This document shows, piece by piece, positions 26,401-32,557 of a stretch of DNA of 64,000 bases (position 1 is the stretch's first letter; each line of letters begins with the position of its first letter). The notes under the pieces are model-generated. The model was given only the letters and a program-made list of their open reading frames with translations, was not told the DNA's origin and did not search any database. The stretch covers positions 124,001 through 188,000 of the forward strand of contig JASANG010000259.1 of assembly GCA_030248215.1 (NCBI GenBank). The letters run 5' to 3'. This stretch comes from Enoplolaimus lenunculus. Lineage: Eukaryota; Nematoda; Enoplea; Enoplida; Thoracostomopsidae. Both the position numbers and the translations under genes were made by a program.

Positions 26401-29400
26401 CGGCCGTGGCCCCCCCAACAGCATCTCGACAAAAGGTATATATAGTGTCAATTGCTGCTCTACGAAATAAATTGAAATCCATAACCGCTAATGCTAAAAC
26501 ATTTTCCAAAAATAGCAGGCAGTTCCAACTCATTCAAAACAGAAACGGATATTGCTGAAGCTGACTGGATTTTGCTTTTTCAAAACTGAATTGGCTTCCG
26601 AATCCGAGCCTTTAAATAATTGAACGAACGTAAGGAAGTCAATTTTATAGCAATAGTTCGTGGTTTGTGGGTGGGTCAAAAATAAGTTTAGTACCTGTGA
26701 AATTTTGCCCCCCCCCATTTTGAGATCCTGGATCCGCCACTGGCCTTAGCCTAGAGAGTCACAGACCCGACCAGATATTTGCTAACGGTACCCGTTCTCC
26801 TGTTGGAGCATATACGCGTTGAATTTGCGTTTGTAAATGTCGTGACAGCTCGCGTAAAAGGTCACTGAACAATGGCAATCCTTGTGGTCGCAGGATGACA
26901 CGATAATACCGAGACGGTGCGTTGTTTAAAACAAATACAACCTAAAAACATAGGGCCCATGTATAGAACACGGCCGGAACAGTAGTATAAGCATATTCGT
27001 AAGCCTAAGCCTAAGCAAAAAATTAGTCTAAAGCTTAAACTGACTCTATTATAGCCCGTTCAGATAACGATCCGGCCCTGTTCTATACATGGGCGCCAAG
27101 CATAGCAATAGTGTTTTTAAATAATACTGCTGTAAGCCGTTTGTTTATTATTCTGAGAAGAGCGTATTCAAACGGGGTCGAAGGTTATTGTAGCACCCCC
27201 CACATAATTTTCAAAAAGTTGTTTCTAACAGATGTTGACTGAGACGAGCCCATATTTACGAATACGTTTAGGATTAGTTTAAGTGTCAGCCTAAAGAAAA
27301 AACTCACCGATGCCTAAAACTGAAGCCTAAGCTTTTTCCTCAGCGTAGTCCGGAATTTTTATGTCAGGTTAAAACTGGCCAAGTGCTTACATACCAATTG
27401 TACATATGCATACATAATTGGTAGCCGTCAACAGAAAATTGTGGCCGCCCACATATTCGAAGATTTTAGATTCGACGGGATCAACGTATTCAAATGCAAC
27501 TCGCGTGAGATTTTGCTGTTCCGTAACGCTGAATCGAATCGGGGCCGACCGATTACAAGTTGATTATCACAACCACTGTACCATATGGGAACTATTATTA
27601 CTCTCGCACTCAATTCAGTAATACGTACAGTGCACAGTTTCTTTTTGAAATTCGAGTATCACATAACATAGACAACTCTATACACTGGTAGGTCCATGTA
27701 AACCTCGCTGCGGTCCCAAAATCCCACCATTCCATCACAATAATTTGACGTATGGTCCAAGGTACAATTTTGGGACGGCAGTTGAGTATACATGGGCCCA
27801 CCCACTGGTTCATCAAGAGTTTAAAAATCAAATTTACATGTTTTGGCACTAAGTTTAAATGTTTTGCTCCACACTCGGCGATTCGATCTGACAACGGATA
27901 TTCAGCATCCCGTGAATTTGCGTTCAGTGGTGGTAAACGAAACGGCTGTAAGAAAAATTACAAACTTTATTTGTGCAAAATATTCAAACAACATTACAGA
28001 ATAGCATTTATGCCGTGTAAATATAAGCCAATGTATAGAACAGGGCCGTTACCGCAGTATAAACACTTTTCTGAGCGTAAGCCTAAACGTACGAATGAGC
28101 TTACACCTAAGCCAACGCCGAAGCCTAAGCAAAACATATATCTAATGCTTAAGTTTACTCTATGGCAGTCCCTTAGAAAAACGTTCCGATCCTGATCTTT
28201 ACATGAGCCTGGCCTAAATATGCAACATAAACTGCAATATTAAAAGTTGTACAGTAACAAAAATTCCAAAATCTTGGCAGGATTTGGTTGAATCTAAGCT
28301 GTGATACTGTAGCCTTGGTAAGTTGTTAGCAGTGTTGGAGCACGAGCACCTATCAGCAGACAGTAATAGATTTTCAAACAAGCGAACTTTGATATTTGAT
28401 GATCTACGCTCCTACATATTAATTCAAGTGCCAAATTTACGCTAAATTTCAAATCGCAACATCATTATTAGCTGCTTCCAAAGTTACAAGACCTATCACC
28501 AACTGGTTAAGTCGCTACACACATTTGATACACGTGCTACAACGTCGCTACGAATATTATGTACTGATTACGGATTACTTGGTGTACTTCTGAAGCGGAT
28601 CGCGGTCGAAACCGAAACATAGGGTCCTGTATACGTTTTTTGTCGAGCCATTCTTTGTACAACCGGTCAATATCCGGTCCACCAGTAACATCTTTTCCAC
28701 GCCAATGCGAAGAACATACGTATCTGAAATTGTTTATACCTGAAGTCAGTTTTTTCGGGAAATCTGAATCAACCAAAAAACCTTAAAACGAAAGTTGTTT
28801 GTTGTGAACAGAAACTGATTATTTAACAAATGCATATTCCATTAATGAACGCTAAGTCTTGTGCAAACATGACACTAAATCATAATATGACTATTTTACT
28901 ATGTTTATATATCAACATTTTATAACACATGATACGGCACAGGTTCCACGCTGCAAATGTTTCAGATGCCTGAAAATTGCATCTGTCAGCTGGTTGACCA
29001 CAAACTTGTTAGGTTTAGCTTGGCAAAACCTACTGAGTATGATGTGTAGTTTCATTTCTACAGTGCAAAAAATGGGGAGTCAAATTGACTCTCTCGGAAA
29101 TAGGCTTTTCCTGACTACACAAACTGAGGCAAATTCCACTCCGCCATAGTCAAACATTCGACTGACTGAATCGAATTTGACTCTGGCGAAGTCGAATTTG
29201 ACCCCGTTTTCACCGGTATATTTTGTACGATTTTAAGTCTTAGTGTATATATGAATATTACCAACTTACCCGTGTATATAAGTTGACTTGTTTACTAAAT
29301 GAAAGTTTTCAACCAGCCAGGTTCAATTGTGAAAAATAAACATTGCATTACAGATCAGGCCCGTAGCCAAGGGGGGCGGCGGCGGGGGGCTCCGCCCGTG

Positions 29401-30640
29401 GAAAAATTTTGGCCCCCTTAGAAGATTATCAACCTTGCCTTTAAGTCATTGAAAACCTTTAAATGCCTCTCCTGAAAATTTTTTAGCCCCCGTAGCAAGG
29501 TGAGCTGGAAGCGGACCTGTTACACATATTCAACATTTTAGTTCTTAGTTGGCTTGCAGAGCCGAGCGCCATCGCTGTTGACTTCAACTATTTTTCAACT
29601 TAGCCGTTTTCTATTACTCAATAGTTATAGAATACTCTTTGAAACTATCTCTAATAATTTAATTATTTAAACAATCAACGGACACTTACGTTCCCAAATG
29701 GTTCAGTTGATCAGGCGATGTAATGCTGGTTTTTCCTAACGGAGTATACAAGCGGCGAACTCCAAAATCAAGCGGAATTTTGTCATTTAAATCATCCAAA
29801 AGAGGTTCGAGCGTTCGATAACGCGCTTTAGAAACAGGTAATCGTACTCCCTGTAATAGAATTTGTAAAATTATGCTCATATGCTATTGGTTCACTGAAC
29901 AGCCGAGTGGGATTCAAAATATTTATGGGGTGCATTGGAACTGAGCACTGTTTAACAAGCGAAAGCAAGAAATTTAAAGGTTCAAGTTAGAACACTTGAA
30001 TAATTAACTGATAGCATATCTGTGTATTGCTCGACTATAAATGTTGACTAGTCGAACTCAGAGAGGGCTTTCATCGTCTTGAGCAGAGTTTGTACTGCTT
30101 ACACTCGTAATATTTGTAAAAATAATCCACATTGTGTATCATTTCGCTCACTCAGTTTGCGCTGAGTTTATAATTCAATGCGGGATAGAGCTCAAAAGGC
30201 CTATGTTACTTTAAAGGGCGTCCAGGTTTCTGCTGGGTCTATAAAAGAGTTGGTTTAGTTTCTAGATTACGATTTTTTTGCTTAAGTTTAGGCTTAGGAT
30301 TAGGTTTAGGAACACATTTTGGTAACGCTTAGGCTTAGGCTTAGGCTTAGGAATACGCTTAATCTACTGTTGCGCCCCTTAACACTGGCCGAGCTCAACG
30401 TACGCATCTTATTGCCACAAACATAGCTAAAAAGCAAGTGTTGACCAATTATATATTTGGCAATTGGCTTAATTGTATTTTAAGACAATTCATTACCTGA
30501 AACTTATTATCACCGTCTTTAAAAAAGAATACAGTTTTCGCTGAATACGGCCCAGTAAACGTTCGGTTTGGATTGAAATACGGTTTGAACGATGGGTCCA
30601 TGGCCGACGGCGGTATCATTGTTGCTGGTCCGATTGACAT
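1339..30640 (-). CDS. DCX-IQ-PLAT multidomain protein, 30-exon gene
   Basis: I joined 30 exons by hand. From 5' to 3' on the minus strand they are 30640-30497, 29850-29690, 28723-28579, 27945-27875, 27528-27414, 26941-26792, 26266-26110, 25481-25214, 24132-23978, 23064-22975, 22227-22135, 20931-20767, 18117-18013, 17189-17115, 14705-14554, 14264-14186, 12732-12598, 11412-11255, 11019-10933, 10163-10025, 9597-9467, 9018-8940, 8397-8326, 7500-7369, 5843-5626, 3867-3784, 3488-3356, 2465-2308, 1863-1709 and 1420-1339. The total is 3,888 nt, or 1,295 residues plus stop, with GT-AG junctions and matching phases throughout. Order: DCX1 (about 33-105), DCX2 (about 211-285), basic linker, four IQ motifs (about 456-606), five PLAT domains (632-1295). 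Known family facts: DCX domains bind tubulin, IQ motifs bind calmodulin-like proteins, and PLAT domains mediate membrane or protein contacts. A ciliary or axonemal role like that of RP1 or LOXHD1 is inference. The least certain exons are 27945-27875, 27528-27414 and 8397-8326. Confidence 0.85.
2755..3225. mobile_element. AT-rich repeat interrupted by MITE copy 1
   Basis: The flanks of MITE copy 1 (ACTTAAGTACAACTTAGTAC on the left; GTATACCTTAAGTTAAAACT on the right) are inverted and belong to a repeat also present without the MITE at about 21,105-21,240. That second copy reads AAAGCGTACTTAAGTTAAGT across the point where copy 1 is inserted here. Confidence 0.6.
2845..3103 (-). mobile_element. 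TTAA-flanked piggyBac-like MITE with tRNA-like body, copy 1
   Basis: The 259-bp element is bounded by TTAA at 2841-2844 and 3104-3107. Its ends are inverted repeats (CCCTTTCTCGCATG at one end, the complement of CATGTGAGAAGGGG at the other). TTAA duplication with CCC-starting ends is the hallmark of piggyBac-superfamily elements. On the minus strand the interior holds a tRNA-like segment with a Pol III B-box-like GAGTTCGAATCC. It is inserted into another repeat (about 2,755-3,225). Confidence 0.8.
3356..5843 (-). CDS. Exons 25-27: PLAT domain 4
   Basis: Exon 25 (5843-5626) begins with a basic stretch (STRASRKQRSP), then RWTCQVTSGV and IKIYGDAGSSEYIAL, and closes with RFEPGGTAEFA. Exon 26 (3867-3784) is IESGHVGTVHKVRIRIGEET and PWYIKK. 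Exon 27 (3488-3356) is IKLINEGSREELRFFVDSWL followed by MVELPAVWPDVPPYP. FEPG-x-x-A-x-F and RIRIG...PWYI are recognisable PLAT signatures. The final ELPAV motif resembles that of PLAT 2 (FRELPVV), hinting that copies 2 and 4 are the closest relatives; both share intron phases 1, 0, 0, 1. Confidence 0.87.
3967..4177. mobile_element. CTATCACCA-type inverted-repeat element
   Basis: GCATATTCTCAAATGCATAC and CACCTATCACCAATTAG at the left are inverted against CAACTGGTGATAGGTGTTAA and ACACATTTGAGAATACC at the right. Relatives lie at about 11,190-11,255, 28,346-28,525, 33,905-33,995 and 38,885-39,135. Confidence 0.7.
4246..4549. mobile_element. CAAGAGTG-type MITE, larger copy
   Basis: CCAAGAGTGCATAATACAAG and GGTGCAACTCTTGGAGCTCC form the left end and AGTTGCACACTCTAATAAAG and GATCGACTCTTG the right. 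The core holds GGGGTAAAAACGCAACGCGT. Confidence 0.65.
6637..7299. mobile_element. Inverted-repeat element with GACATTTATGTC motifs
   Basis: The left end CACACAAAATAAATTGTCTT is inverted at the right (AAGACAATTTATTTTCTGTG). Inside, GACATNTATGTCT-type short palindromes recur at least six times. A fragment of the same kind lies near 8,815-8,850. No protein is evident. Confidence 0.65.
7369..9597 (-). CDS. Exons 21-24: PLAT domain 3
   Basis: Exon 21 (9597-9467) encodes GYAQVTLSGEYGDSGTKTIR, exon 22 (9018-8940) ISFTIEAVSLGRLLFVTVTI and exon 24 (7500-7369) APDWIIDRITVRESSHAPYQ, the expected three blocks of a PLAT domain. Exon 23 (8397-8326) is 72 nt with phase 1 at both ends and adds 24 residues inside the domain. 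It can be included or skipped without a frameshift, and skipping gives VKDQAPDWIIDRI, which is closer to the canonical fold. It may be a cassette exon, or not an exon at all. A TTAGGC element sits directly 3' of exon 21. Confidence 0.8.
7823..8084 (+). mobile_element. TTAA-flanked piggyBac-like MITE with tRNA-like body, copy 2
   Basis: This is a plus-orientation copy with TTAA on the left (7819-7822) and a one-base-altered flank on the right. Ends read CCCTTCTCACATTG and ATGTGAGAAAGGG. A-box-like TATAGCTGAGTGG lies near 7,975 and B-box-like GAGTTCGAATCC near 8,027. The 50 bp before it (7,765-7,818) match part of the same family in the opposite orientation, so one copy probably landed in another. 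Confidence 0.8.
8516..8711. mobile_element. CAAGAGTG-type MITE
   Basis: The left CAAGAGTGTGCACCTCTAGA and right AGAGTTGCATACTCTTGTAT with ATGCACTCTTG are inverted ends. The core shares GTCAAAAACGCAACGCGTGC with the 4,246 copy. Confidence 0.7.
9274..9427 (-). mobile_element. TTAGGC-array inverted-repeat element (type A)
   Basis: GGGCCAATGTATAGGTCCGG at the left and a CGATCCGGCCCTGTTGGGCC right end bracket GCCTAA/GTCTAA-type hexamers, which read TTAGGC on the minus strand. It lies immediately 3' of exon 21 of the DCX-IQ-PLAT gene, inside an intron. Confidence 0.65.
10025..11412 (-). CDS. Exons 18-20: PLAT domain 2
   Basis: Exon 18 (11412-11255) encodes WSLVVRTGIESDAGTRSTVH and VTAYGTSGYS, then a GGEANFE segment. 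Exon 19 (11019-10933) gives VKFGAIGDMYKLRFNIDETG and PTPSWNLDS. Exon 20 (10163-10025) gives IELTDQDTAEWITLVCGRWL followed by an FRELPV-containing tail and ends at a strong GTAAGC donor. The order of strands and the Trp in the P-x-W position match PLAT domains of the LOXHD1 type, although the second half is divergent. Intron phases are 1, 0, 0, 1. Confidence 0.85.
10240..10415 (+). mobile_element. TTAGGC-array inverted-repeat element (type B)
   Basis: The left end GGCTCATGTTACTTTAAGGG and a right end ACGTAACATTGGCC are inverted relatives. The interior holds about seven degenerate TTAGGC hexamers on the plus strand and the shared spacer CAGGTTTCTGCTGGGTC. Confidence 0.7.
12294..12479. mobile_element. 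hAT-like MITE (CAGNGCCGGAGCAG ends)
   Basis: CAGTGCCGGAGCAGGCGGGG at the left and the complement of GGCTGCTCCGGCCCTG at the right are inverted. The interior shares GTTTGGGGGCCCAC-type and CAACCGGTTAG-type segments with a partial, oppositely oriented copy at about 62,436-62,590. The superfamily call rests only on the CAGGGCCGG ends. Confidence 0.6.
12598..14705 (-). CDS. Exons 15-17: PLAT domain 1
   Basis: Exon 15 (14705-14554) encodes CIYAITVLTGNRWSAETDAD and then LYIVLYGEFGKSSKIWLRQ, the opening strands of a PLAT/LH2 barrel (x-TG-x-x-x-TDA-x-V, then YGE-x-G-x-S). Exon 16 (14264-14186) gives MDTFEYEMKYIGVINSISIG and HDAKGY, the IGHD turn. Exon 17 (12732-12598) gives FIDRILITDV and, near its end, WLDSGQVDGKTER, the WF-x-x-x-V and WL-x-x-x-x-DGK signatures. 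This is the best-conserved of the five PLAT copies. The acceptor of exon 15 overlaps a 22-bp tandem repeat (14,696-14,761), described separately. A candidate extra exon at 14,345-14,420 was left out because it breaks the frame. Confidence 0.88.
12768..13270. mobile_element. CAAGAGTG-type inverted-repeat element containing the palindrome
   Basis: ACAAGAGTGGATGATACTTT and ACAAGAGTATGCAACTGAG at the left match, in inverted form, AGCAAGTTGCACTCTTGAGA and ATCATCCACTCTA at the right. The palindrome at 13,024-13,235 sits inside, so it is the younger insertion. Confidence 0.65.
13024..13235. mobile_element. Nearly perfect 212-bp palindrome (foldback MITE)
   Basis: CTGCAAAAAATGGTGAGTTA at the left and the complement of CACCATTTTACAG at the right continue as an almost uninterrupted inverted repeat to a centre near 13,128, with GACTACACAAACTGAGTCAG on one arm and its complement on the other. 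It is nested within a CAAGAGTG-type element. Confidence 0.85.
13350..14117. mobile_element. ATTCACAC-ended inverted-repeat element
   Basis: GTTCTATTCACACTTGAAAG with TTTTTGCAGCGAAAACTCGC at the left is inverted against GCTACAAAAACTTGCACGTG with TGAATGCGGCTTTAAT at the right. Internal CTGCAAGTT motifs recur. A shorter copy is at 16,779-17,059. Confidence 0.6.
14696..14761 (-). repeat. 22-bp tandem repeat overlapping the exon 15 acceptor (3 units)
   Basis: The unit is AAAATACATTCTGAAGATTA plus AT. On the minus strand each unit reads AATGTATTTTATTAATCTTC plus AG, so every unit ends in a 3' splice-site sequence. The unit closest to the exon contains the first ten coding bases of exon 15 (AATGCATTTA). 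The 17-unit block at 16,099-16,472 continues this array. Confidence 0.85.
15171..16098. mobile_element. Foldback element with 220-bp inverted repeats
   Basis: Arms 15,171-15,390 and 15,879-16,098 are long inverted repeats (outer end ACTAGGTAAAAGTGCCCCTA; inner end CATATGGGCCCA) with small differences. The 490-bp centre is AT-rich without a convincing protein. It lies between the two blocks of the 22-bp array, with 14,762-15,170 of unplaced sequence on its left. Confidence 0.8.
16099..16472 (-). repeat. 22-bp minisatellite, 17 units, each with an acceptor-like sequence
   Basis: 374 bp equals exactly 17 units of 22 bp, nearly identical (I saw three single-base variants). The unit matches the repeat at the exon 15 boundary, 1.3 kb away. 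It is intronic (exon 14 to exon 15), and its left edge touches the end of the long foldback element. Confidence 0.9.
16779..17059. mobile_element. ATTCACAC-ended inverted-repeat element, short copy
   Basis: AAGCCCTATTCACACATGCA with AGTTTTCGCTGCGAGATCTT at the left pairs with CTCGCAGCAAAAACTTGCAC and GTATTAATCGGGCTT at the right. It lies just 3' of exon 14 on the minus strand, within the intron. Confidence 0.75.
17115..23064 (-). CDS. Exons 10-14: four IQ motifs on phase-1 exons
   Basis: Exon 10 (23064-22975) carries AAARIQAGMRGYIERKQL, exon 11 (22227-22135) AASRIQAASRGFVTRRKF, exon 12 (20931-20767) AATTIQAAYRGFRVRQGN and exon 13 (18117-18013) AALLVQSVFRSKALRRK. Each matches the IQxxxRGxxxR calmodulin-binding pattern; the last has LVQ in place of IQ and Lys-Ala where Gly is usual, so it may bind weakly. 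Exon 14 (17189-17115) is an acidic and Asn-rich connector into the PLAT region. Every exon has phase 1 at both ends, so each can be duplicated or skipped without a frameshift. In exon 12 a second donor right after the IQ motif (CAG G before GTAACA) is also phase 1 and would shorten the exon. Confidence 0.85.
18500..18679 (-). mobile_element. TTAGGC-array inverted-repeat element (type A)
   Basis: The left end GACCGTGTATAGAATAGGGC and the right end GGCCCTGTTCTATACATGGG complement are inverted. The interior has CCTAAG hexamers and the conserved block AGTCTAAAGCTAAAACTGAC. Intronic. Confidence 0.7.
18907..19050. mobile_element. CAAGAGTG-type MITE
   Basis: The left CCAAGAGTGCAGGATACTCT and ACAAGAGTATGCAACTCT, and the right AGAGTTGAATACTCTTGTAT and GTACACTCTTG, form inverted ends around a short core (CCGTTGCGTTTTTCGCTGGT). 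Intronic. Confidence 0.75.
19349..19653. mobile_element. GC-ended element with four internal near-tandem repeats
   Basis: CACTAGCGGTTCCAGAGGGG at the left is inverted against CTCCTGGACCTGCCGCTGTG at the right. The interior repeats TGATAAAATGATAAGGTCCC followed by TTACAATTTT about four times at roughly 55-60 bp. Confidence 0.7.
20079..20254. mobile_element. Foldback MITE, second copy
   Basis: CACTGCAAAAAATGGTGAGT opens and CAACATTTTTTGCAGTG closes the element. The arms are more diverged than at 13,024 and one arm has a deletion near the centre. Confidence 0.8.
21105..21240. mobile_element. Unoccupied relative of the repeat hit by MITE copy 1
   Basis: This shares CTAAGCAATTACNTA, then AAAGCGTACTTAA and a following GACTTAGT-like block with the sequence on both sides of the MITE at 2,845-3,103. 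It shows the site before insertion with a single TTAA, which supports the TTAA target duplication. Confidence 0.55.
23978..25481 (-). CDS. Exons 8-9: low-complexity basic linker
   Basis: Exon 8 (25481-25214, 268 nt) follows a CTTTTTCTAAAG acceptor and encodes about 89 residues with no domain I recognise, rich in Ser, Thr and Asn. Exon 9 (24132-23978) is strongly basic (KRRQRSKKRTRKSK) and then acidic (VDETSSGPG). The basic run resembles a nuclear-localisation or tubulin-tail-binding patch, but that is only composition. Both exons fit the phase of their neighbours (1 in and 2 out for exon 8; 2 in and 1 out for exon 9). Exon 8 could instead start at a TTTGTAG acceptor 19 nt upstream, but that breaks the phase with exon 7. 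Confidence 0.7.
24585..24786 (+). mobile_element. TTAGGC-array inverted-repeat element (type B)
   Basis: Ends AGCCAATGTTACTTTAAGGG and AAAGGTAACATTGGCC enclose GGCTTAGGCTTAGGCTTAGG and a second short array. It is very similar to the copies at 10,240 and 30,198, including the CTGGTGGGTCTATGAAAGAG spacer. Confidence 0.8.
25620..25822 (+). mobile_element. TTAGGC-array inverted-repeat element (type A), best-preserved termini
   Basis: The termini GGCCCATGTATAGAACAGGG and its complement at the right end are near-perfect inverted repeats of about 25 bp. Inside are two TTAGGC-type arrays separated by a GAAAAAAGCTCATCCTTATG spacer. Intronic, next to exon 8. Confidence 0.85.
26110..27945 (-). CDS. Exons 4-7: interdomain linker and second doublecortin domain
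   Basis: Exon 6 (26941-26792) encodes VVFVLNNAPSRYYRVILRPQ followed by a helix and RVYAPTGER. Exon 7 (26266-26110) continues LQTIDELLSGPSRLIAC, the closing part of a DCX fold. Exons 4 (27945-27875) and 5 (27528-27414) fill the linker. Exon 5 reads VTEQQNLTRVAFEYVDPVES and looks strongly protein-like, but it requires a weak donor (GA before GTGTGG) for exon 4. A competing model extends exon 4 to 27850 and skips exon 5; both keep the frame. A small inverted-repeat element lies in the intron between exons 4 and 5, around 27,640-27,810, and a TTAGGC element lies just 5' of exon 6. Confidence 0.75.
26373..26742. mobile_element. MITE with CAGTGGCGGATCCAGG ends
   Basis: CAGTGCCGGATCCATGGGGG at the left is inverted against AGATCCTGGATCCGCCACTG at the right. 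It contains a C-run (GCCCCCCCCC) near the right end. Intronic, between exons 6 and 7. Confidence 0.7.
26953..27094 (-). mobile_element. TTAGGC-array inverted-repeat element (type A), short form
   Basis: This is a 142-bp copy with intact ends (GGCCCATGTATAGAACACGG; right end CCTGTTCTATACATGGGC) and only about three GCCTAA hexamers. It shows that array length varies while the ends stay conserved. It lies directly 5' of exon 6. Confidence 0.85.
28026..28208 (-). mobile_element. TTAGGC-array inverted-repeat element (type A/C)
   Basis: The left end GCCAATGTATAGAACAGGGC is type A while the right end GATCCTGATCTTTACATGAG is type C, with degenerate GCCTAA hexamers and AATGCTTAAGTTTACTCTAT between. 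The mixed ends suggest the types recombine or intergrade. Confidence 0.7.
28579..30640 (-). CDS. Exons 1-3: start codon and first doublecortin domain
   Basis: Exon 1 (30640-30497) begins at an ATG and encodes 48 residues ending in AKTVFFFKDGDNKFQ, the first strand of a DCX fold. Exon 2 (29850-29690) gives GVRLPVSKARYRTLEPLLDD and then GVRRLYTPLG, the classic DCX core (basic strand, helix, then the LYT-x-x-G turn). Exon 3 (28723-28579) starts TYVCSSHWRGKD, the final strand, and runs into a charged linker. Junctions are phase 0 and phase 2. No start codon further upstream gives a better reading, because the sequence 5' of the ATG is AT-rich and unlike coding DNA. The DCX assignment is firm by pattern; which DCX paralogue this is remains open. 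Confidence 0.85.
29061..29210. mobile_element. Foldback MITE, third copy, right end missing
   Basis: CAGTGCAAAAAATGGGGAGT begins the element, and CTGACTACACAAACTGAGGC and GACTCTGGCGAAGTCGAATT are arm segments. The terminal part of the right arm is absent. Confidence 0.7.
29355..29521. mobile_element. GGCCCGTAGCC-type element, copy with clearest ends
   Basis: CAGGCCCGTAGCCAAGGGGG opens the element. AAAATTTTGGCCCCCTTAG, ATTATCAACCTTGCCT and TTTTTTAGCCCCCGTAGCAA follow. The right end (GCTGGAAGCGGACCTGTTAC) is a weak inverted match of the left. Confidence 0.65.
30198..30390 (+). mobile_element. TTAGGC-array inverted-repeat element (type B)
   Basis: The left end is GGCCTATGTTACTTTAAAGG and the right end is TTGCGCCCCTTAACACTGGC. 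The interior has two TTAGGC arrays, the second reading GCTTAGGCTTAGGCTTAGGC. It lies in intron 1 of the DCX-IQ-PLAT gene. Confidence 0.8.
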
Positions 30641-31450
30641 AAGTCAAAAATTACTATCAAAATCGATTTATTCATCAAAAACAATATTTTTTAGTCAAAA
30701 TTTACACAATTTTTGTTTCAATTGTTAAAACTTGAAACTGTCCAATAAAAATTGTATTTCAGATTAACGCAAATGAAATCTGCACTGTTCTAAGGCTCAT
30801 AGCCAGGTGCACCTGGTGAAACAAAGGAAGCAAAACAAATTTTAGGGGTGCATACGGTTGAAATAACAAGCTTACAAGTGGCCTTAAACTATTCAAGGGG
30901 GACAGAAAATTTTTTATGAATAAAGCGGTCCTCTGTTTGGCCCAATCTGGTTATGGACCCGCCTTATTCATGTGTCAATTTTCAACCGGACGTTGGCAAC
31001 AAATTTTTTTATTACAATGGGTTAAAATATTAACTGAACTGTCGCACGCTGATTATAACCATTCATACGTCTATGAATTATCAAACAATCAGGGATGTCC
31101 TCAGTGCCCCCGGAACATCCCAGTTGGACAAAATCTGAGCTACAACGCGTCCAGAATTTAAAATCAAAATCCGCTTTAAAAACTCTGCTGGATCCAAAAC
31201 TAAAATTTATCTAAGGTGATTGAACACACACGCATGCGTTTGTCTTCTCGTTCGCTTCGCTGGCGAACTTTTTCAATTTACACATGTTGCGGATATTTGG
31301 AACCAATCAATGTCGATCTCAATGGTAAAAACGAACCCGGCCAACATCGCCCTCCGCTGTACAGAACCTAATGCGGTCCGGAGTTAGGTTTCCGCGGGTG
31401 GCCCAGGCAACCCTATAACGGCTTACCACACATAATCTTAGGTAATCAGA

Positions 31451-31620
31451 AATGGCTAATGTTACTATATTTTAACTAAGAAAACTGAAGAACAGAGAAG
31501 CGTAAAAATGAGCATATACCTAACCATAAGCCAACACTTAAGCAATAAAATAGTCTAAAGCTTAAACTTAATCTATTGCAGTCCTGCAAAAAACGTTCTG
31601 CCACTGAACTTTACATGCAC
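31451..31620 (-). mobile_element. Decayed TTAGGC-family element
   Basis: The left end GGCTAATGTTACTATATTTT, the middle block TAGTCTAAAGCTTAAACTTA and the right end CTGAACTTTACATGCACCC place it in the family, but the hexamers are mostly eroded. Confidence 0.6.
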
Positions 31621-31904
31621 CCAAGTTGCGTTTTAATTGTCGGCTCCTTTTATTTAAAACTTAATCAGATGTTTCACGTTTGCAAGTTACTTAAAGTCTC
31701 AAAAATGTAGGTGGATAATTCGTTTTTCAAATTTGCGTTTAAACTTGGTTCTAAAATTCTAAGTCTGTTCGATTGATTCATTGTACGCTGGTTGTTCGCG
31801 TTCTGAGTTCTGCACAATAAACCACGAAACAGTCAAAGCTGAAATACCAAACATACGTATTTATCACATTGCTAACATTTGCAAAACTTAGACCATGATA
31901 ATTA

Positions 31905-32060
31905 TAGTTGCCTGCCCATCGACAGAACGTGGGACTTGGGGACTTAGAGAAACTTTGAAGCTTAGGCTTAGGCTTAGGATGAGGCTTATGTTTAGGCTGC
32001 CTAGGCTCTGGGTTATGTTCAAGAGTACGGTTAGGCTTAATGGATAGGCTCCTATTATTA
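31905..32060 (+). mobile_element. Partial TTAGGC-family element
   Basis: AAGCTTAGGCTTAGGCTTAG followed by ATGAGGCTTATGTTTAGG forms the array; the ends are not clearly preserved. Confidence 0.5.
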
Positions 32061-32340
32061 ATATGGGTGCGAAAATTAATGCGGTATATTGCACACAACA
32101 GCGTTGTAAACTCTTGTTTTACTTGAAACATAAGCGCTATTCAGTTTAATTAAACAAAATTTGCAGATAATATTATTTTATAACACAGCCGATGAACAGG
32201 AAATGATTTAATGAAATTGTTCTTCAAGGAATTGTAACATCGTTGGATAGAGACCATAGCTTCAGGTAACCGGATGCGAGTGTGTAGTGATAAAGGAAGC
32301 GCTAAAATGCGCGGCAAAAATCAGTTTTTATAAAAGGTGG

Positions 32341-32557
32341 GGCCCATGTAAAGATCAGGGGCGGAACGTTTTTCTGTGAGACTGTAATATAGCAAGTTTA
32401 AGCTTTAGACTATTATTTTTTGCTTGGCTTTGGCTTAGGCTTAGACTTGGGCTTGTAAATATGCTCATTCTTACGTTTATGCTTAGACTTAGGTTTAGGC
32501 TTAGGCTTACAAATATATGCTTATAATAATGTTCCGCAATTATTCTTTACATTGGCC
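32341..32557 (+). mobile_element. TTAGGC-array inverted-repeat element (type C)
   Basis: The left end is GGCCCATGTAAAGATCAGGG and the right end is CAATTATTCTTTACATTGGC. It has two TTAGGC arrays separated by GTAAATATGCTCATTCTTAC. Two weaker fragments follow at about 32,645-32,750 and 32,840-33,010. Confidence 0.8.

Noticed and set aside
27850-27874. Longer version of exon 4 reading on to CGAKHLNL
   Set aside because: It is open and in phase, but it requires skipping the protein-like exon at 27,528-27,414. Kept only as an alternative.
31778-32131. 117-codon minus-strand open frame rich in Pro and Lys
   Set aside because: Its PKPKPK-like part is a translation of a TTAGGC array.
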